DNA of 64,000 bases from Siderastrea siderea (taxonomy: Eukaryota; Cnidaria; Anthozoa; Scleractinia; Rhizangiidae), in the NCBI GenBank assembly GCA_964030785.1, contig OZ034968.1, positions 27,959,186-28,023,185 of the forward strand, written 5' to 3'. The translations under genes were made by a program, and so were the position numbers. Shown here piece by piece: positions 1-12,339 of this stretch. Numbering within the stretch: position 1 is the stretch's first letter; each line of letters begins with the position of its first letter. The notes under the pieces were generated by a model, which did no database searches, was not told the DNA's origin, and was given only the letters and a program-made list of their open reading frames with translations.

Positions 1-1724
1 TAATTAGTTATTTCTCCTGAAGTGACCATAGAACGAAGCCAGACTGACAGAGTGAAATTCAAGGGGAAAAGCTATTGGAATTATGTACTTAAGCATTGTG
101 ATTTACGGCGATTCTATACTGTCCACATTAAAGGACATTACACGACATAACACGACATCTCTTGAATTCACAGAAATGAAATCTAACTTTAAGGAAAATC
201 ATCTCTTGAAATATTTAAACAACATCAAGTTTTATGCGGCGTTTTTCTGCAAAATTAAAGCTGCTTAGAGAAGTATTATCGCTATCAGTATAAAGCTGAT
301 GTTTCCCAGGACGTGCCTTTATTATTTACGCGATTGGGCCATAAGACTAATAAGAAGAAAGCAAACAATCACTGCAAACTTACCACTCGTTTTCCAGTGG
401 ACCTGTTCATCTTGCTTTCAGTGTTTCTTGTTTCGGTTCCGTTCTGTCGATTCAGCGAAGTTTGTTCATGGTGCAAGAAGCTGACCGGGGTAGACTAAGT
501 ACCACTATAACAATATCCGGTTTTTGCGTGACTCAGAGTGACTCCGTCAGTGCTTCAGTGTCACATTGTCTGACACAAAGTCTAAATCCCTAATCTCTTC
601 CAGTTCTGTTTTAAGGTATATCACGCGATATCCCAATATGTCTATAGAGTACAGTGGCGTTACATTATCCGAAACTTTGCCCTTGCTCTGGCCATTAGAA
701 ATTCCACCGTGGCCATTCCACATCGAACGTCACGCGATTTACATTGCGTGTGTGGTAAAAACTAAAATAAAGCGGAGTATAAAGTTTCACTAGAGACGTA
801 GTATATATTATTTCGCAATGGACGCTTTATTCGGTCACGTTCATCAACGAGATTGACTTGAACGGTGAAATTAGCCGGAGTTACGGTCCTATGTACCCTA
901 CGTGTGACTTTTGACGAAGAAAATGTGCAAAAGTTACTTGGGGGTTCTAAAACATTGACAGAAGAACATTGACATTGACGTTCTGCATTTCTGAGGCTCT
1001 CCTCTTATCAGCGAATGGCCACTACAAACCATGAATAACAAGAAATTATGAAGAATTTACAGGCCGCGCATGGTCTCTCACCCCCCCCCCCCCCCTTCCC
1101 ACCCCCCTCTCCTTTTCTTTTTAGTAGTTTGTGGTTTCTAGTGTCCTGTTATGGACAATTTGCACTTCCGGTATGTAAGGAATTAAATGTGTATGCAACT
1201 TGAGAACTTTTTTGTTTGTAACCAGTGACCTCTGTGCGTACGACTCTTTCTCCAGGAGAAAACCTTTGGCTTTACCTGGAGAAATAAATCGTTCTTAAAC
1301 CGTGATATCGTTAAGAATGGCCCTTAGGCATTCACGACGACAAATGTTTCAGCCTGCGGGCAAGGGCTCCATTCGGATCCTAACGGCACGAGTGCAGGCT
1401 AATTGCAATCTGTTTTTAAACAACGATGCAGGTCCATTTTAATTTACTTCATGACAACAACAAAGCCATTGTTCGAATGCCGACCAGTGATTCTAATGTA
1501 TTTTGTCAATACTACCCTGAGAAATAAACATTTCAACGCTTACCTTTACTTAATTTCAATACGATGCGAAACTCAAAACAACAAAATTACGCTCCTTTCT
1601 ACGGTTACTTTTTTCTATCTGGTTGCGTCATAGCTATATATGGAAAAAAGGCAGGGTAATGTCACAAGCAAATTGTGCGGTATATGAGAGATTAGCTTTT
1701 GATCTAACGAGCCTGATTGTTTAG

Positions 1725-1924
1725 AGCCCGTGCGGAGACTAAGTCTAGTGACTTCCGACAATTCGGGAATGTGCCTTGCATTTTATGAGACGGCAGCGAC
1801 GTTTGAGACGTTACGCCGCCTAAAAATAATATCATGCCTGTGGATGTCAAATGACGACGCCTTTGCCTTTGAAGTTTCCTTGAATCCCTCGAAGGCGATG
1901 AATGATTCCACGGAAGGACAGTTG
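1725..1924 (+). CDS. Possible internal exon of unknown function
   Basis: The 200-base open interval follows an acceptor-like TGATTGTTTAG and ends at a strong donor (TTG|GTAAGT). It is read with phase 2 at the start and phase 0 at the end and encodes 66 residues. The same exon, with both splice signals and an open frame, occurs inverted at 46046-46245 with only a few amino-acid changes. A truncated third copy is at 20036-20125. I recognise no domain. It could be an exon of a duplicated gene, part of a mobile element, or simply an open frame preserved by recent duplication. No partner exon was found. Confidence 0.3.
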
Positions 1925-1954
1925 GTAAGTTTTAGGTCTTTCCTAAATACACTC

Positions 1955-2397
1955 TTTTTTTTATAAGAATATATTTTATAAGAATATCGAGGCTGAAATT
2001 TGCGAAATTTTAAGAATATTTTTAGAATAAACTCGAGGCTAAGATTTTGAAAAGGATATATTTTTGTGTGTTGAAAATCTGTAAATACAATATAACTATA
2101 TGTTTTTAACTTATCCGTATAAAATTATTCCTTTCTCTAAATGGCAAAACTAGCCAACAAAACGAAAAAACCTGCACTAGCTATAGCCAAATGTTCAATG
2201 CTAATGACAGTTCGATGAACGGTACATGTAATACATATGTACAGTATACAGCACAAAAGAAATGAACTATAATTTACATGTAAAAATAATACAAGAATAT
2301 TTTGAGCCTAAAATCGGCAGAAAAATAAGATTTTCAGCCTGGGCAGGAAAAACAACATTCTTATTAAAAAAAACAAAACAAAACAAAACAAAGAGTG
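1955..2397. mobile_element. AT-rich inverted-repeat (MITE-like) element
   Basis: The ends are inverted copies built from CTC, a T run and ATAAGAAT on the left, and ATTCTTAT, an A run and GAG on the right. Other copies lie at about 30596-30975 (direct) and 45605-46010 (inverted). The inside is AT-rich without coding capacity. A short (AAAAC)n run lies near the right end. The superfamily is not determinable. Confidence 0.5.
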
Positions 2398-3159
2398 TAC
2401 CACAAAACAGCTACACCGGGATCTAAACGTTATCGAGCGCTTGTCGCAATAAACATGATAATTGTGGATTGAGCTTTGAAATCACATAATGAGAAACAAA
2501 AACCAACATCTGAGATTACTATACCATAGAAACCCTCTCCCCTCCGCAGAGGCTGTTATTAGTAAACAACAGTCTACGGGAAGACAATTGAAAAGTTTCG
2601 AAATACTGACCACAAGGCAGCTACTCTACGGTGTATGCAAAATTTATCCCGGGTTTATCACACTATTGAATCAGGCGCTAATGTCTTGCTCCTGCAAGCC
2701 AAACATGACTGAAGTGTGTTGATTTTTTGTTTTCAATCCTCTTTTGAGAAATAGCCTCCAAATAGAAAGAGAAATAGCCTCCTCCGAAGTAGCCTCTAAC
2801 GCAGACAAAAGGAATGGGTTACGGAGACAAATTGGCTAAGAAAATTTAGCAGGATTTATTTATTTTTCCAAAGAAAATGACCGAGCTGGCTTTCCTGTGG
2901 GCTGTAATAACGGGCCACATGATGTGACGCGCTTACACTTTACCCCGGTGGGAGAGGGGTGGGGGAAGTGGCGGAGGGGGGTCAGACAAAATTGGGCAAA
3001 CCTCAGCGACCACCTCTGTGTGTTATGAATACACCTTATTGTAGGAAATTAACGCCCAACGAAAGAAACGCAAATTTTTAAATAACCAATTTAATAATCA
3101 ACAGCTTTCTTTGTTTGGCACATTCCAATCTATCTTTTAATACGACAATCAGTATGATA

Positions 3160-3244
3160 ATCAGTACGATAATTCAAGTTTATTGACGTCCTTAGAATTG
3201 TCTCGGTCTCATAGTTCCAAGGTATGCATAAATAAATGAGTAAC

Positions 3245-3294
<50 letters not shown>

Positions 3295-3620
3295 CTTACT
3301 TGATCTCCATACCTCGCGTTAATTTCCTACAATCGGAAGTTTTCCTTTCTTTATCCTACACTATTTTCTTCTTCAACTTGAATTTGCGTTAATTTGCGTC
3401 CGGTGTTAATTTGAAACATAAGCATTACACAAGCGGTAACTTCCCATGACAAGGTAATTTCGGTGATTCTATTGTGGTTGTTTTCCTTTCCAGTAAGAAG
3501 AATTAATTTCCTCACCAACCATATGCTTTTTTGTTTTCTTCAAGCACCAAACTGTTTTTTTTTTTTCATACTTAACCGGCATCAGACGCCCTTCTAAAGA
3601 TAATAGCGATCTTCAGTTTG
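3160..3620 (+). repeat. Diverged internal repeat, partner at 5160-5610
   Basis: The block resembles 5160-5610 in the same orientation. Shared blocks include GATAATTCAAGTT followed by a match around CAGAATTGTCTCG, and CACCAAACTGTTTT followed by a T-rich run. A further diverged copy lies near 42340-42420. This suggests an older duplication beneath the recent segmental one. Confidence 0.5.
3244..3293. repeat. (AAT)n microsatellite
   Basis: Uninterrupted trinucleotide run of about 16 units. The equivalent place in the second copy (32049-32108) has a compound (ATC)n(AAT)n run, so the tract has changed since duplication. Confidence 0.95.
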
Positions 3621-4689
3621 GCCTACGCATACGAACTTGAGTTGGAGCACGACTTTCGAACTTTAAACCGGCGACGTTGCCAGTGACCTCACTTCTTCGT
3701 GTTGTGTACCAGTAGAGAAGGAAGCTTCAGGAATGACATTGGTATGTTGTGACAATGTAAAGCCTGCAAACTGGTATTTAAAACTCCTAGCCGCACTCAA
3801 TTTCGTACACGTGGTCAAATCTAAAGTACCCTAATTTCATTAGTAAGAGCAGTTTTCAATTGAATATGGTAAAGCCAAATCCAATTGCTCTAGCCCAGTC
3901 AAGTTTCTTACCAAGTAAAGAAACAGTGCGATACGATGCAGAGACTAAACAGCGAACTGCCGACATTCCGATCTTACCTTTCGGAAGTCCAACTACAATA
4001 ACCACTACACCACCGCGCTTACGCTAAACACTGAAAAAAGTCTGGAATTCCAGCTCTCAGTTTGTAGAAGGGTCAAAGTTAATTTCATTGGACAGTTTTC
4101 AACTGAGTTCACTGTTTCAGTTGCTCTAGCCATTCACAATAAACAGACATATCCAATGAACCAACCAGATCTCGAAGCAAATACATGAAACAGGCAACAA
4201 GCGCGGGAAAACGCGAGCGATAGAAACACAATTTTAAAATTGCTTTTCGTTTTACTTCTGATTGGTTGAGAAAGTGGCACGAGATTCATAAACCAATTAA
4301 AGAGCGTAGTAAAGCAAAACCACAGCAAACACGGATTTCTTTCTACACTCGATTATAATCAACAATATTCATTTAACTGCACCCGAGCCCGTTTATTTGA
4401 AGATTGATTACCACTAATCGGGAATTAAACGGAATCTTTATTTTGTAATACCTAAAATGAATTTGAAGAAACCTGATTTCATACTCATTAGTAATGCTTC
4501 ATAGAAGAATTAACAGGATTGACACTAAATCATTGATGAGCTTTTTGCTCCCTTTTAAAATTTCACCCGTTGCTATAAAAAAAATCGGTAAAAAATTCTT
4601 CGAATTCAGACAAAAGAATTTCGCATGCTATGTGACGAAGAAAGTATAACAACTATCCTATACAATCGAACATCAATTTTGTTAAAGTT

Positions 4690-5860
4690 AAGTGTAATGT
4701 AAAACTACCACAACTATCATGAACCTACACCAGTTTTGATTATAATTTCACCTCAAAATTGTTATACGAAGAAATTCCGCTATTCCGGCCCGGGAAAACC
4801 AGCCGGAATAATCTTTTTTCCAAAGAAGCTGGCTTTCGTGTGGGCCAAAATAAAGTGTGATATGTCTGCAATAATGGATCAAGGCTGATTCACATTGCTA
4901 GTGAAATTCCTAAAAACTCCTGGAAATTTCAATTTCCTGAAAAACTGGACAATTCTGTCTTTTCTAACTACTCTCAGCTTAGAAAGGTTATAGGGCATTT
5001 CTCCACAAGAATAGTACTGCTTCTCTGGAAGCAGGTTTATTCCCCAGACCTTAACTAAGTGAAGCGCTAATTTCCATCATATTGATCCCAACTTCTGAAT
5101 CACGCCCTTTGCTCTGACCACTTTGGTAAACATCAGCATATTCCACTTTACCGTTCAATGCACTCTGTACGATAATTCAAGTTCATTCTCGTCCTCAGAA
5201 TTGTCTCGATTTCACAATTAAATGGATATGCGGACAAAACGATCAACACCATCTTGCCTGACTCAATACGAGATCCTAACACTAACGTTTATTTACTTCA
5301 CTTGGAAATTTTTTCGTCCCTTTCGCCTTATTTTTTTTACTTTTAAGTATTTTCTCCTTCTATTCGCATTTATTTCAAACGCGTTAATTAACATACCTTT
5401 GACAAACTAGCATCAATAACCTATGACAAGGTGGTTTCGAAGCCTCAACAGTGCTACTTCTTTCCTTGATCACAAAAATTAATTTGTTCATTTCCAACAA
5501 GCTACTTGTTTTCTTGCAAGCACCAAACTGTTTTCCAAAACATTTTCATACTTAACTTGCATCTAACGCCCCATTAAAATGCCATTTACAATCGCTGGTT
5601 ATTTTTCCGTAATAAAACGACTTTTACCAGCAGTAAATGATTTCGATAGGTCGGGAGCATCTTGTATACTTTTTTAAAACATATTCAAGACAAAGATTCT
5701 GAAAACCCGAAAAGGTCTGTTAGGACGAAAGAATCACATTATCGTGGAATAAAACCCTTGTCCTGGCCATGATTATTCCGTGTATCACAACAACCTCATC
5801 CAGAACTTGTTTAATTTAAATTTCGTAGATAACACCTGGATAGACTTGAAGACCAAAACT
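4690..5860. other. Gene-free stretch downstream of the ankyrin gene
   Basis: AT-rich DNA with the internal repeat at 5160-5610 and no open frame that looks coding. It holds the 3' flank of the ankyrin gene. I see no clear polyadenylation signal close to the stop codon. Confidence 0.6.
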
Positions 5861-5865
5861 GCCAC

Positions 5866-8800
5866 TCAGTTGGATTTCTTCCTATCTTTGAGACACTGTA
5901 CCACTTTCTTGTGATCAAACAATTTAGCACATCCAGCCGGTGTACGCCCTTCCTTGTCGACTGCAGACAAATCTGCTCCATTATCCAGCAACAGCCCCAC
6001 TACCTCCACGTGACCAGAGCCTGCAGACACATGCAGCGGCATCTCTCCATTTATATCAGGTGCATTCACATCACTACTTGCACTGATTAAGGTCTGTACA
6101 ATATTTGTCTTGCCAAGTGCAGAGGCCGTGTGCAGAGGAATACTGCCTCCAGAATCTGTTGTGTTGACATTCGCCCCGTGCTCCAGGAATAACTTAACTA
6201 CCTCTACATCACTGAAAGCTGAAGCCAGGTGTAGTGGAGTGCTTCCTTCGTTATCTCTGGCCTCCACATCTGCTCCACGTTCAAGAAGCAAACGAACAGT
6301 CGGCTTGTGATTGAAAATTGCACTGATGTGAAGCGGAGTACAACCTTTCACGTCCCTAGCTTCCAGATCGCTGAAAAAGAAAGTAAATCAAGTCACAAAG
6401 CTGAAGCAAAAATTACCTTTCACACCCAAAATGTCCTATGACAATACCCTTCCTAAGTTTCTTTGTAATATACTTTTACATGACGTTTTCAAAATTTTCT
6501 TAAGCTAAAACTTCCCTTCTTGATTAACCATATTTAAACTGAGTAATCTCAGCATCACTCTTTTGATTAGCAGCACACCCAGGCAGTACTACCACATATC
6601 TCTGATATCTGACGGAGCCAAATTTAACCTCGGAAATCCAGGCGCACTGGTACACAAGAACCAAATTTTGCATCTTACCTTCCGCGATCAATCATCGCAA
6701 GAATAGCTTCCTTGCTCCCTGAGCAGCAACCTACATGCAGAGGAGTACTTCCTTTGTAATCCACAGCTTCGGGATCGGCGCCATGTCTCAACAGATGTTC
6801 CACAAATACCCATTCGTTTTTCAGCACGGCAACATGAAGAGCGGTACTACCTTGCTCATCAACAGTATTCACTTGAACACCAAGGGCAACGAGCTTCTCC
6901 AAAATTTCGCAACTACCAAAGCGAGTCTTCATGTGCAAGCACGTTTTTCCCAGAAAGTTAGTAGTTTTAATGTCGCTTCCGTTTTCAATTAGTAGCTCAA
7001 CAATGCTATTGCTGTTATCATAAGTGACGGCTACGTGAAGAGGTGTATTCCCTTGGTCGTCTCGGCAATGGACGTCAGCACCTGCTTTCAGTAGACGCTG
7101 TGTTGTGTCTGATGCGTACCTATAGCAAGCAGCCTGATGAAGAGGAGTACAGCCACGTGCGTTAACTGCATTGACATCTGCACCGTTTTTGATGATTTTA
7201 TTAACAAGACGGGGCTCAAAAACAGCGAAATGAAGGGCTGTATTGCCATCGTTATCTGCCACTTCCACACTACTTCCACGTTTTAACAAAATCTCAGATA
7301 CTTCCTTGTTGTTAGCTCTTAAACTTACTAATAGAGGCGTCCGCCCTTTCTTGTTCACAGCTGACAAATCTGCTCCTTTATCAATAAGACCTTTTGTCAT
7401 CTCTGTAGCGGCGTGCGCTGCCGCCTTGTGAAGAGGTGTATCTCCATTCTTGTCTCTTGCCTTTAGATGCAATCCTTGATCTAAAAGACTGTCCAAAGTT
7501 GATACAAAATTAGATTCTGCAGCAAAATGAAGCACTGTTCCACCTGTTAGTCCGTCTACAGCAAATGCATCACCTCCATTGTCAAGATACATTTGGATAA
7601 AATTCCAGCCCCGCTCCCGACGAGGAGAAACGCTTATTGCTCCAAGCACCGTTTGTCCACTAAAATCCCTTGCATTGATGTCAACACCTTGACCGATCAG
7701 AAATTCTGTCATTTCTTTGGACCCAGCCTTTTGTGCCAGATGAAGAACTGTTCTCCCCTTTTTATCAAGGGCTGTAACATCACTGCCATTCTCAATCAAA
7801 ACGCCGGCGACGTCAATATGATCTTCTCTCAAAGCAGCAAAGTGCAAAGGTAACCAGCCTTTCCTGTCAACCAAATAAACATCCGCACCGTGTTGAATTA
7901 ATAATTCAACAGATCTTCTGTCTCCTTCATATGCAGCTGCATGGAGAGGGGTTCGGTGGTAGATATCCAAGGCTTTCACGTCTGCACTTCGCTCGATAAG
8001 CCACTCTATACAAACTGCGTTTCCCATTGATGCAGCAAAATGCAGAGGCGTCTCTCCATTTTTATCTGGATTATTAACACTCGCACCATGGTGAAAAAGG
8101 AGGTCAAAGAATTCTCTCCCGGCATTTGCAGGTACGTAATGACTGGCCGATCGCCCATACTGGTCAGTGGCATTCACAGAACTTCCACAATCCAACAACG
8201 CTTGGACCAGGGCGGTGGATTCAAAGTCTCCATAGCGCAAACGTTCGACAGCAAGAATGAGAGGCGTTTTGCCAGTGTTGTCCTTAGTATTCAAATTGGC
8301 ACCATTTTCTATCAGTAACTGTACCATAGGCAGATTACCACGACTTGCAGCCGCAGCAAGGGGTGTTGCACCTAATTTATCCACAAGTTCCACTTCCGCA
8401 CCATGTTTTAACAAAACCTGGGCAGCAACGACGCTATCTGTGCTTACAGCTAAATGCAAAGGCGTCATCTCATCATAATCTCCTTTTACATTGGCATCAG
8501 CACCGTACTGAAACAACAACTCAGCAAGTTTGCCATTGTTGTGTTCTGCAGCATGATGGAGGGGAGAATAATAATCACAGTTTTTACTTCCCGTTTCGCA
8601 ACCAAGTTCAAGAAGATACTCAGCAACTCGATCAAAATTCCTGTAACAAGCTAAATGGAGAGGTGTTTCAGCTCTGCAGTTCTTGAGGTTAATATCAGCA
8701 CCAAAGGAAAAGAGGAGCTTGACAATGTCCAAGACATGACGACGCTCCGCAGACTGAAGAACACTGGTGAGAGCTGTGTCCTCATATATATTCTTTGCAT

Positions 8801-10595
8801 TGACGTCAGCACCATTTTGTAGAATATAACGAACTGATTGAAAGTCTCCACGACTAGCGGCTGACGTCAGTAATGTGTGCCCATCTACGACCTTGTCAAA
8901 ACAGAAGTTTTCTTTATCAACAAGTCGCTCAACAATATCAGAGAGACCATGCTTTGCGGCAAGTTCTGCAAGAGATTTGTTTCCATCACACGAGTTCGAA
9001 GTATCCGCTCCACGTTCTATCAAAAGCTTAGCGACCTCACCTTGACCCGCCTCTAAGGCACAATACAATGGTGAACGGCGTTGAAATCTGATGTGTCTCC
9101 CCCAGTGATCTTTCTCGTCATTGTCAGTGTCGCTGTCGGCATTAGCACAACTGTGTTTTTCTGTTGATGCTTCTGTGGCATCGGCTCCATTGATGTTAGC
9201 TCCTCGTTCTAAAAGAAAAGCCACTGTGGCAGCGTGTCCAGACTTAGCTGCTGCCATTAGAGGGATTTCTACATACCTACCTCCTCTGTCTACATAAACA
9301 ACTGTTTTTCTATTTACAGAAACACCTGTTTGGAAAAGGAGTTCTAAAACGTCTATGTGGCCTTTTGTGGCAGCAGACGCTATAAGTAACCCTGGGTTAA
9401 TATATTTGGAACGATCTTCGGCATTTGTAAGCTTCAAGTCGCATCCTTTATCAATCAAAACTTTAGCGGCAGCGGCATGACCTCCATGGAAAGCATCGTA
9501 CAAAGCTGAGCATCCAGACCGATCACGCGAGTTGATATCAGCACCGTGATTTAAGAGGTAAGTGACTGTATCTGCTTGACCCTTTCCAGCAGCGATATGC
9601 AGTGGCGTTTTACTGTAGTAGTCTCTTGCATTTATGTCAGCTCCTTTCTCGACCAGGAATGTGACCAACTCCAGACGGGTGGCTAAATGGAGAACTGTTT
9701 GGCCAAGACCTGTTTTGGCTAATGCACTTCCACCATTTTGAATAATAAACTTCACTACATTTGTATGATTTCCTTCAGCTGCATAATGCAGAGGCAAGTA
9801 GCCTCTTTTATCACCTTCATGTAACTGGCATCCATGTTTTATTAAAAACTGAATCGTTTCCAGGTGCCCCTTTAGTGAAGCTAAAATTAAAGGACTCAGG
9901 CCATGATAAGTGACGTTCTTGACATCTGCACCGTGTTCCATAAGAAGACGGACAATATCTGTGTGGCCACATTCAGCAGCCACATGAACAGGTAACTTGC
10001 GCTCGAAATCCTCCTGTAAAACACTACCACCTAGCTCTATCAGCCGCAGTACATTTATCACTTTACCACCCATTACAGCATGGTGAATTGCATCGGAGTC
10101 CCTACTATCCTGAATGTCTAGAGAGGCACCTCTTTCAACAAGATATTCCACAACGTCCACATCATTGAACCTGGCTGCCAACATGAGAGGCGTTTCTCTA
10201 CCCTCCCTAAGGTCTGGTGACATGGCGTCAACATGCTCGCCACAATCAAGCAACCTTCGAAGATGTTCAGTATTTCCCTTTTTTGCGGCCAAGTGAAGAA
10301 GGGACTGAGACTGGAAGTGCTTTGTAACTTTGTCAACAAGTTCAAGAATTTGCTTATGCTTTCCACTGTCTTGTTTTCTCAGGACATTCATAATAGACTT
10401 GCCAGGGAAAAGAGGAGAGTTATGGCCAACCTTGACACCCATGGCTATGGCACTGTCTAGTTTGTCAGGACTGTAGTTAAGGATGGCATTGACAGTATCG
10501 ATGTCTCCAGTGATGCAGGCCGATTGTAGATGGCTCAGACCAATGTCCTTGTCTGGTGTGGTCAATACATTAAAGGCCAAACTCGTCAGGGGCAA
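5866..10595 (-). CDS. Giant ankyrin-repeat protein, two visible coding exons
   Basis: The coding exons are 10595-6679 (3917 nt) and 6370-5866 (505 nt), joined across a 308-nt intron with donor GGAAG|GTAAGA and acceptor TTTTTCAG|CGATC. The join restores a perfect ankyrin repeat and gives about 1473 residues. After an N-terminal segment of roughly 90 residues, almost the whole protein is 33-residue repeats of the TPLHxAA...LLxxGAD type, about forty of them. One acidic, charged spacer lies near residues 470-500. There is no signal peptide, membrane span, death, kinase or NACHT domain. Ankyrin arrays bind proteins, and no catalytic role is implied. The first exon has no ATG at its start and follows an acceptor (CCTTTTAG|TTGCC), so the start lies upstream. 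One phase-correct option is an ATG at 11357-11359 directly before a GTGAGT donor. Otherwise the first in-frame ATG is near residue 53. Confidence 0.88.
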
Positions 10596-10674
10596 CTAAA
10601 AGGTAACATGCGAGTAAAAATATTAAATTCTCTCGTGAAGAAAAATATCAAGAGTGCAAAAATGAACAAGTTAA

Positions 10675-10831
10675 GGACGGTGCCTCCTTTTGGTACTGCG
10701 CATACGTTTGCGCATCTCGGGTCTGGTCCGAGATAATCAAGTTTCTTAAGGAATTTGCCTACTAATACAAAAGGTATTTTCACGCGGTTTATGTCTATGT
10801 GGAAAAAGCAGATCTTAGCAAGGGCTATCAG

Positions 10832-10863
<32 letters not shown>

Positions 10864-11012
10864 TTTTTGAGAGATAATTGATTAATTATCTGTGAAAATC
10901 CGTGGTTACCTGCATTTTTCTTTTCAGCTTCCAATAACTTTTGCTAAGATCTGCTTTTTCCCCGTAGTCTAAACCTTTGCAAAAATACCTCTGTATTATG
11001 AGGCACCGTCCC
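10675..11012. mobile_element. MITE, TAA target duplication, PIF/Harbinger-like
   Basis: The TIRs read GGACGGTGCCTC and GAGGCACCGTCCC, flanked by TAA on both sides (10672-10674 and 11013-11015). A second inverted pair inside (AAAAAGCAGATCTTAGCAA and its complement) makes it foldback. It sits upstream of the long ankyrin exon, probably in an intron. The matching place in the second segment copy (about 34215) lacks it, so it inserted after that duplication. Confidence 0.75.
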
Positions 11013-11015
11013 TAA

Positions 11016-11760
11016 AAATACAAATGCTCAAGACAAACATTCTGTTAAACTATTAGACAAAAATAGTAGGAAAAAATGCAAGTGACACGAGTCTATCAAA
11101 CTACCACACTTTTTGAAGTTTGCGTTCGTCTACATCCATGCATTCGAAAATATTTTTCTGTTGTTTTTAATAACTTTGTCACCCATTTTTCTCAAGTTAA
11201 TACGAGTCCTGACGACTTAGGCCAGTATTTCTACGGTCCTACTGGTACCCAGCTACCTCTGCGAGAGGAAAGGAAAATTGTGGACAACCTCATAACGTAG
11301 GAGAATCAGGCTAACGAATGATGCGTGTTAATTTAGTCAGCTCAGAAAAAACTCACCATCCATCTTCTGACATAAAGCCACAATGAAAATACTTTTTTGT
11401 TTGACTGTTTTTAGAACGACACGTTACAAAACAAACGTCTTTGATGGTGCACAATCGCTAATAGGCAACAGCACGATCGTTTGATAAGTCAAACAACAAC
11501 GCCTTCGTTGAAATAACAAAAGTTATAGTTTACAATTCCTGTCTCGGGGCGGGCTCAAGGAAGAATGGAAATGAAACCACAAATTAAAAACATTAACCTA
11601 GAATCTCTAAAAAAAAAAAACTAGTGTTTTGGATCGTTTTAATTTATTAAACTCGTGTGGTGGATAAGGCAAAACAACAGTCGCACTATTGAAGCGCTAA
11701 GTCGTTTAAAATATCAGCGAGCGTAGTTTAAAACGCCTAAAATCAAAATTAAAGACGAAT
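11016..11760. other. 5' flank of the ankyrin gene, end of segment copy 1
   Basis: Matches 34430-35230. It includes the candidate start exon on the minus strand (ATG at 11357-11359 followed by a GTGAGT donor). In the second copy the donor has decayed to GACGAG. No other coding signal was seen. Confidence 0.5.
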
Positions 11761-11894
11761 CCCAAATTTCATAGTATCATGTGAAAGTACTTCTGAAGAG
11801 GTTTCATTTGAATGTCACACCATAGGATTTCATCCACAGGCTGAAGCCCCCTAAGAGTGCCAATTGGCACATCATGCCATGATTTGATCAAAAT

Positions 11895-12000
11895 TTGGTA
11901 GATTTCTATAAATTGTTGCCACCAAAATGTTCTTGTGAAGACCTGCTTGTTGAAAGCATAAAATCTTACCCCCCCTCCCATATGTTATATGGTTGACCAC
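11895..12000. repeat. Left arm of a long-spaced inverted repeat
   Basis: About 105 bases, including GCCACCAAAATG, AAGACCTG and TATGGTTGACCAC, pair with the complement of 14790-14900. The arms are roughly 2.8 kb apart and might mark the subterminal parts of a decayed DNA transposon. No transposase was seen between them. Confidence 0.5.
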
Positions 12001-12159
12001 CCCCATAACTGTTTGACTTTTTTCCCTAGCACTCGTGGGTCTTAAGAAATATCTCACATTAACCAATGTAGTTGAGAACTGCAAAATAAGCTATAGTTTA
12101 GGGGTATACCCAACATACACAACGATCAGGGCATTTTTGAACTTTTAGATTTTTACTTT

Positions 12160-12333
12160 TTAACCCATTTACCTCAAAGCCATAAAGATTAAACGATTTA
12201 TGAAATACACTCATCAATAGCTTTAAAATGATGTATCATACACGTGCATTAAGTTTGTAATTCCAGATCTGGAAAAAAAATGGTTTAATGTCTCTTTTTT
12301 AATAACTGACTCTGGGAGTGAAAAGGGTTAATC
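12160..12333. mobile_element. Possible short MITE
   Basis: Imperfect inverted ends, TTTTTAACCCATTTAC on the left and GTGAAAAGGGTTAA on the right, about 170 bases apart. No clear target duplication. Confidence 0.3.
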
Positions 12334-12339
12334 TCAGAG

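Larger units (their letters stand above)
1..4680 (+). repeat. Segmental repeat, copy 1 (5' part)
   Basis: This stretch recurs elsewhere in the window. 1-1035 matches 18971-20033, 1829-1960 matches 20036-20168, and 1966-4680 matches 30596-33474. About 550-2395 also appears inverted in 45595-54035, and 2870-4990 appears as a diverged direct copy in 42100-45590. The segment continues to about 11760 and includes the ankyrin gene. Apart from one possible exon (1725-1924) I see no convincing gene before 5866. Homopolymer C (1081-1095) and AAT repeats occur inside it. Confidence 0.85.

Noticed and set aside
83..268. Open frame repeated at 19049-19258
   Set aside because: Frame is shared only because the segment is duplicated. 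Several amino-acid changes, different ends, and loss in copy 3. No splice signals or domain.
1403..1633. 76-codon frame repeated at 46332-46562
   Set aside because: Copies differ at about ten residues, mostly non-conservative, with no splice or promoter signal.
3244..3293. CRISPR-like or regulatory array
   Set aside because: Plain AAT microsatellite with no spacers.
6110..8851. Plus-strand and off-frame ORFs across the ankyrin gene
   Set aside because: Shadows of the repeat-rich minus-strand coding sequence. The periodic ankyrin code opens other frames.
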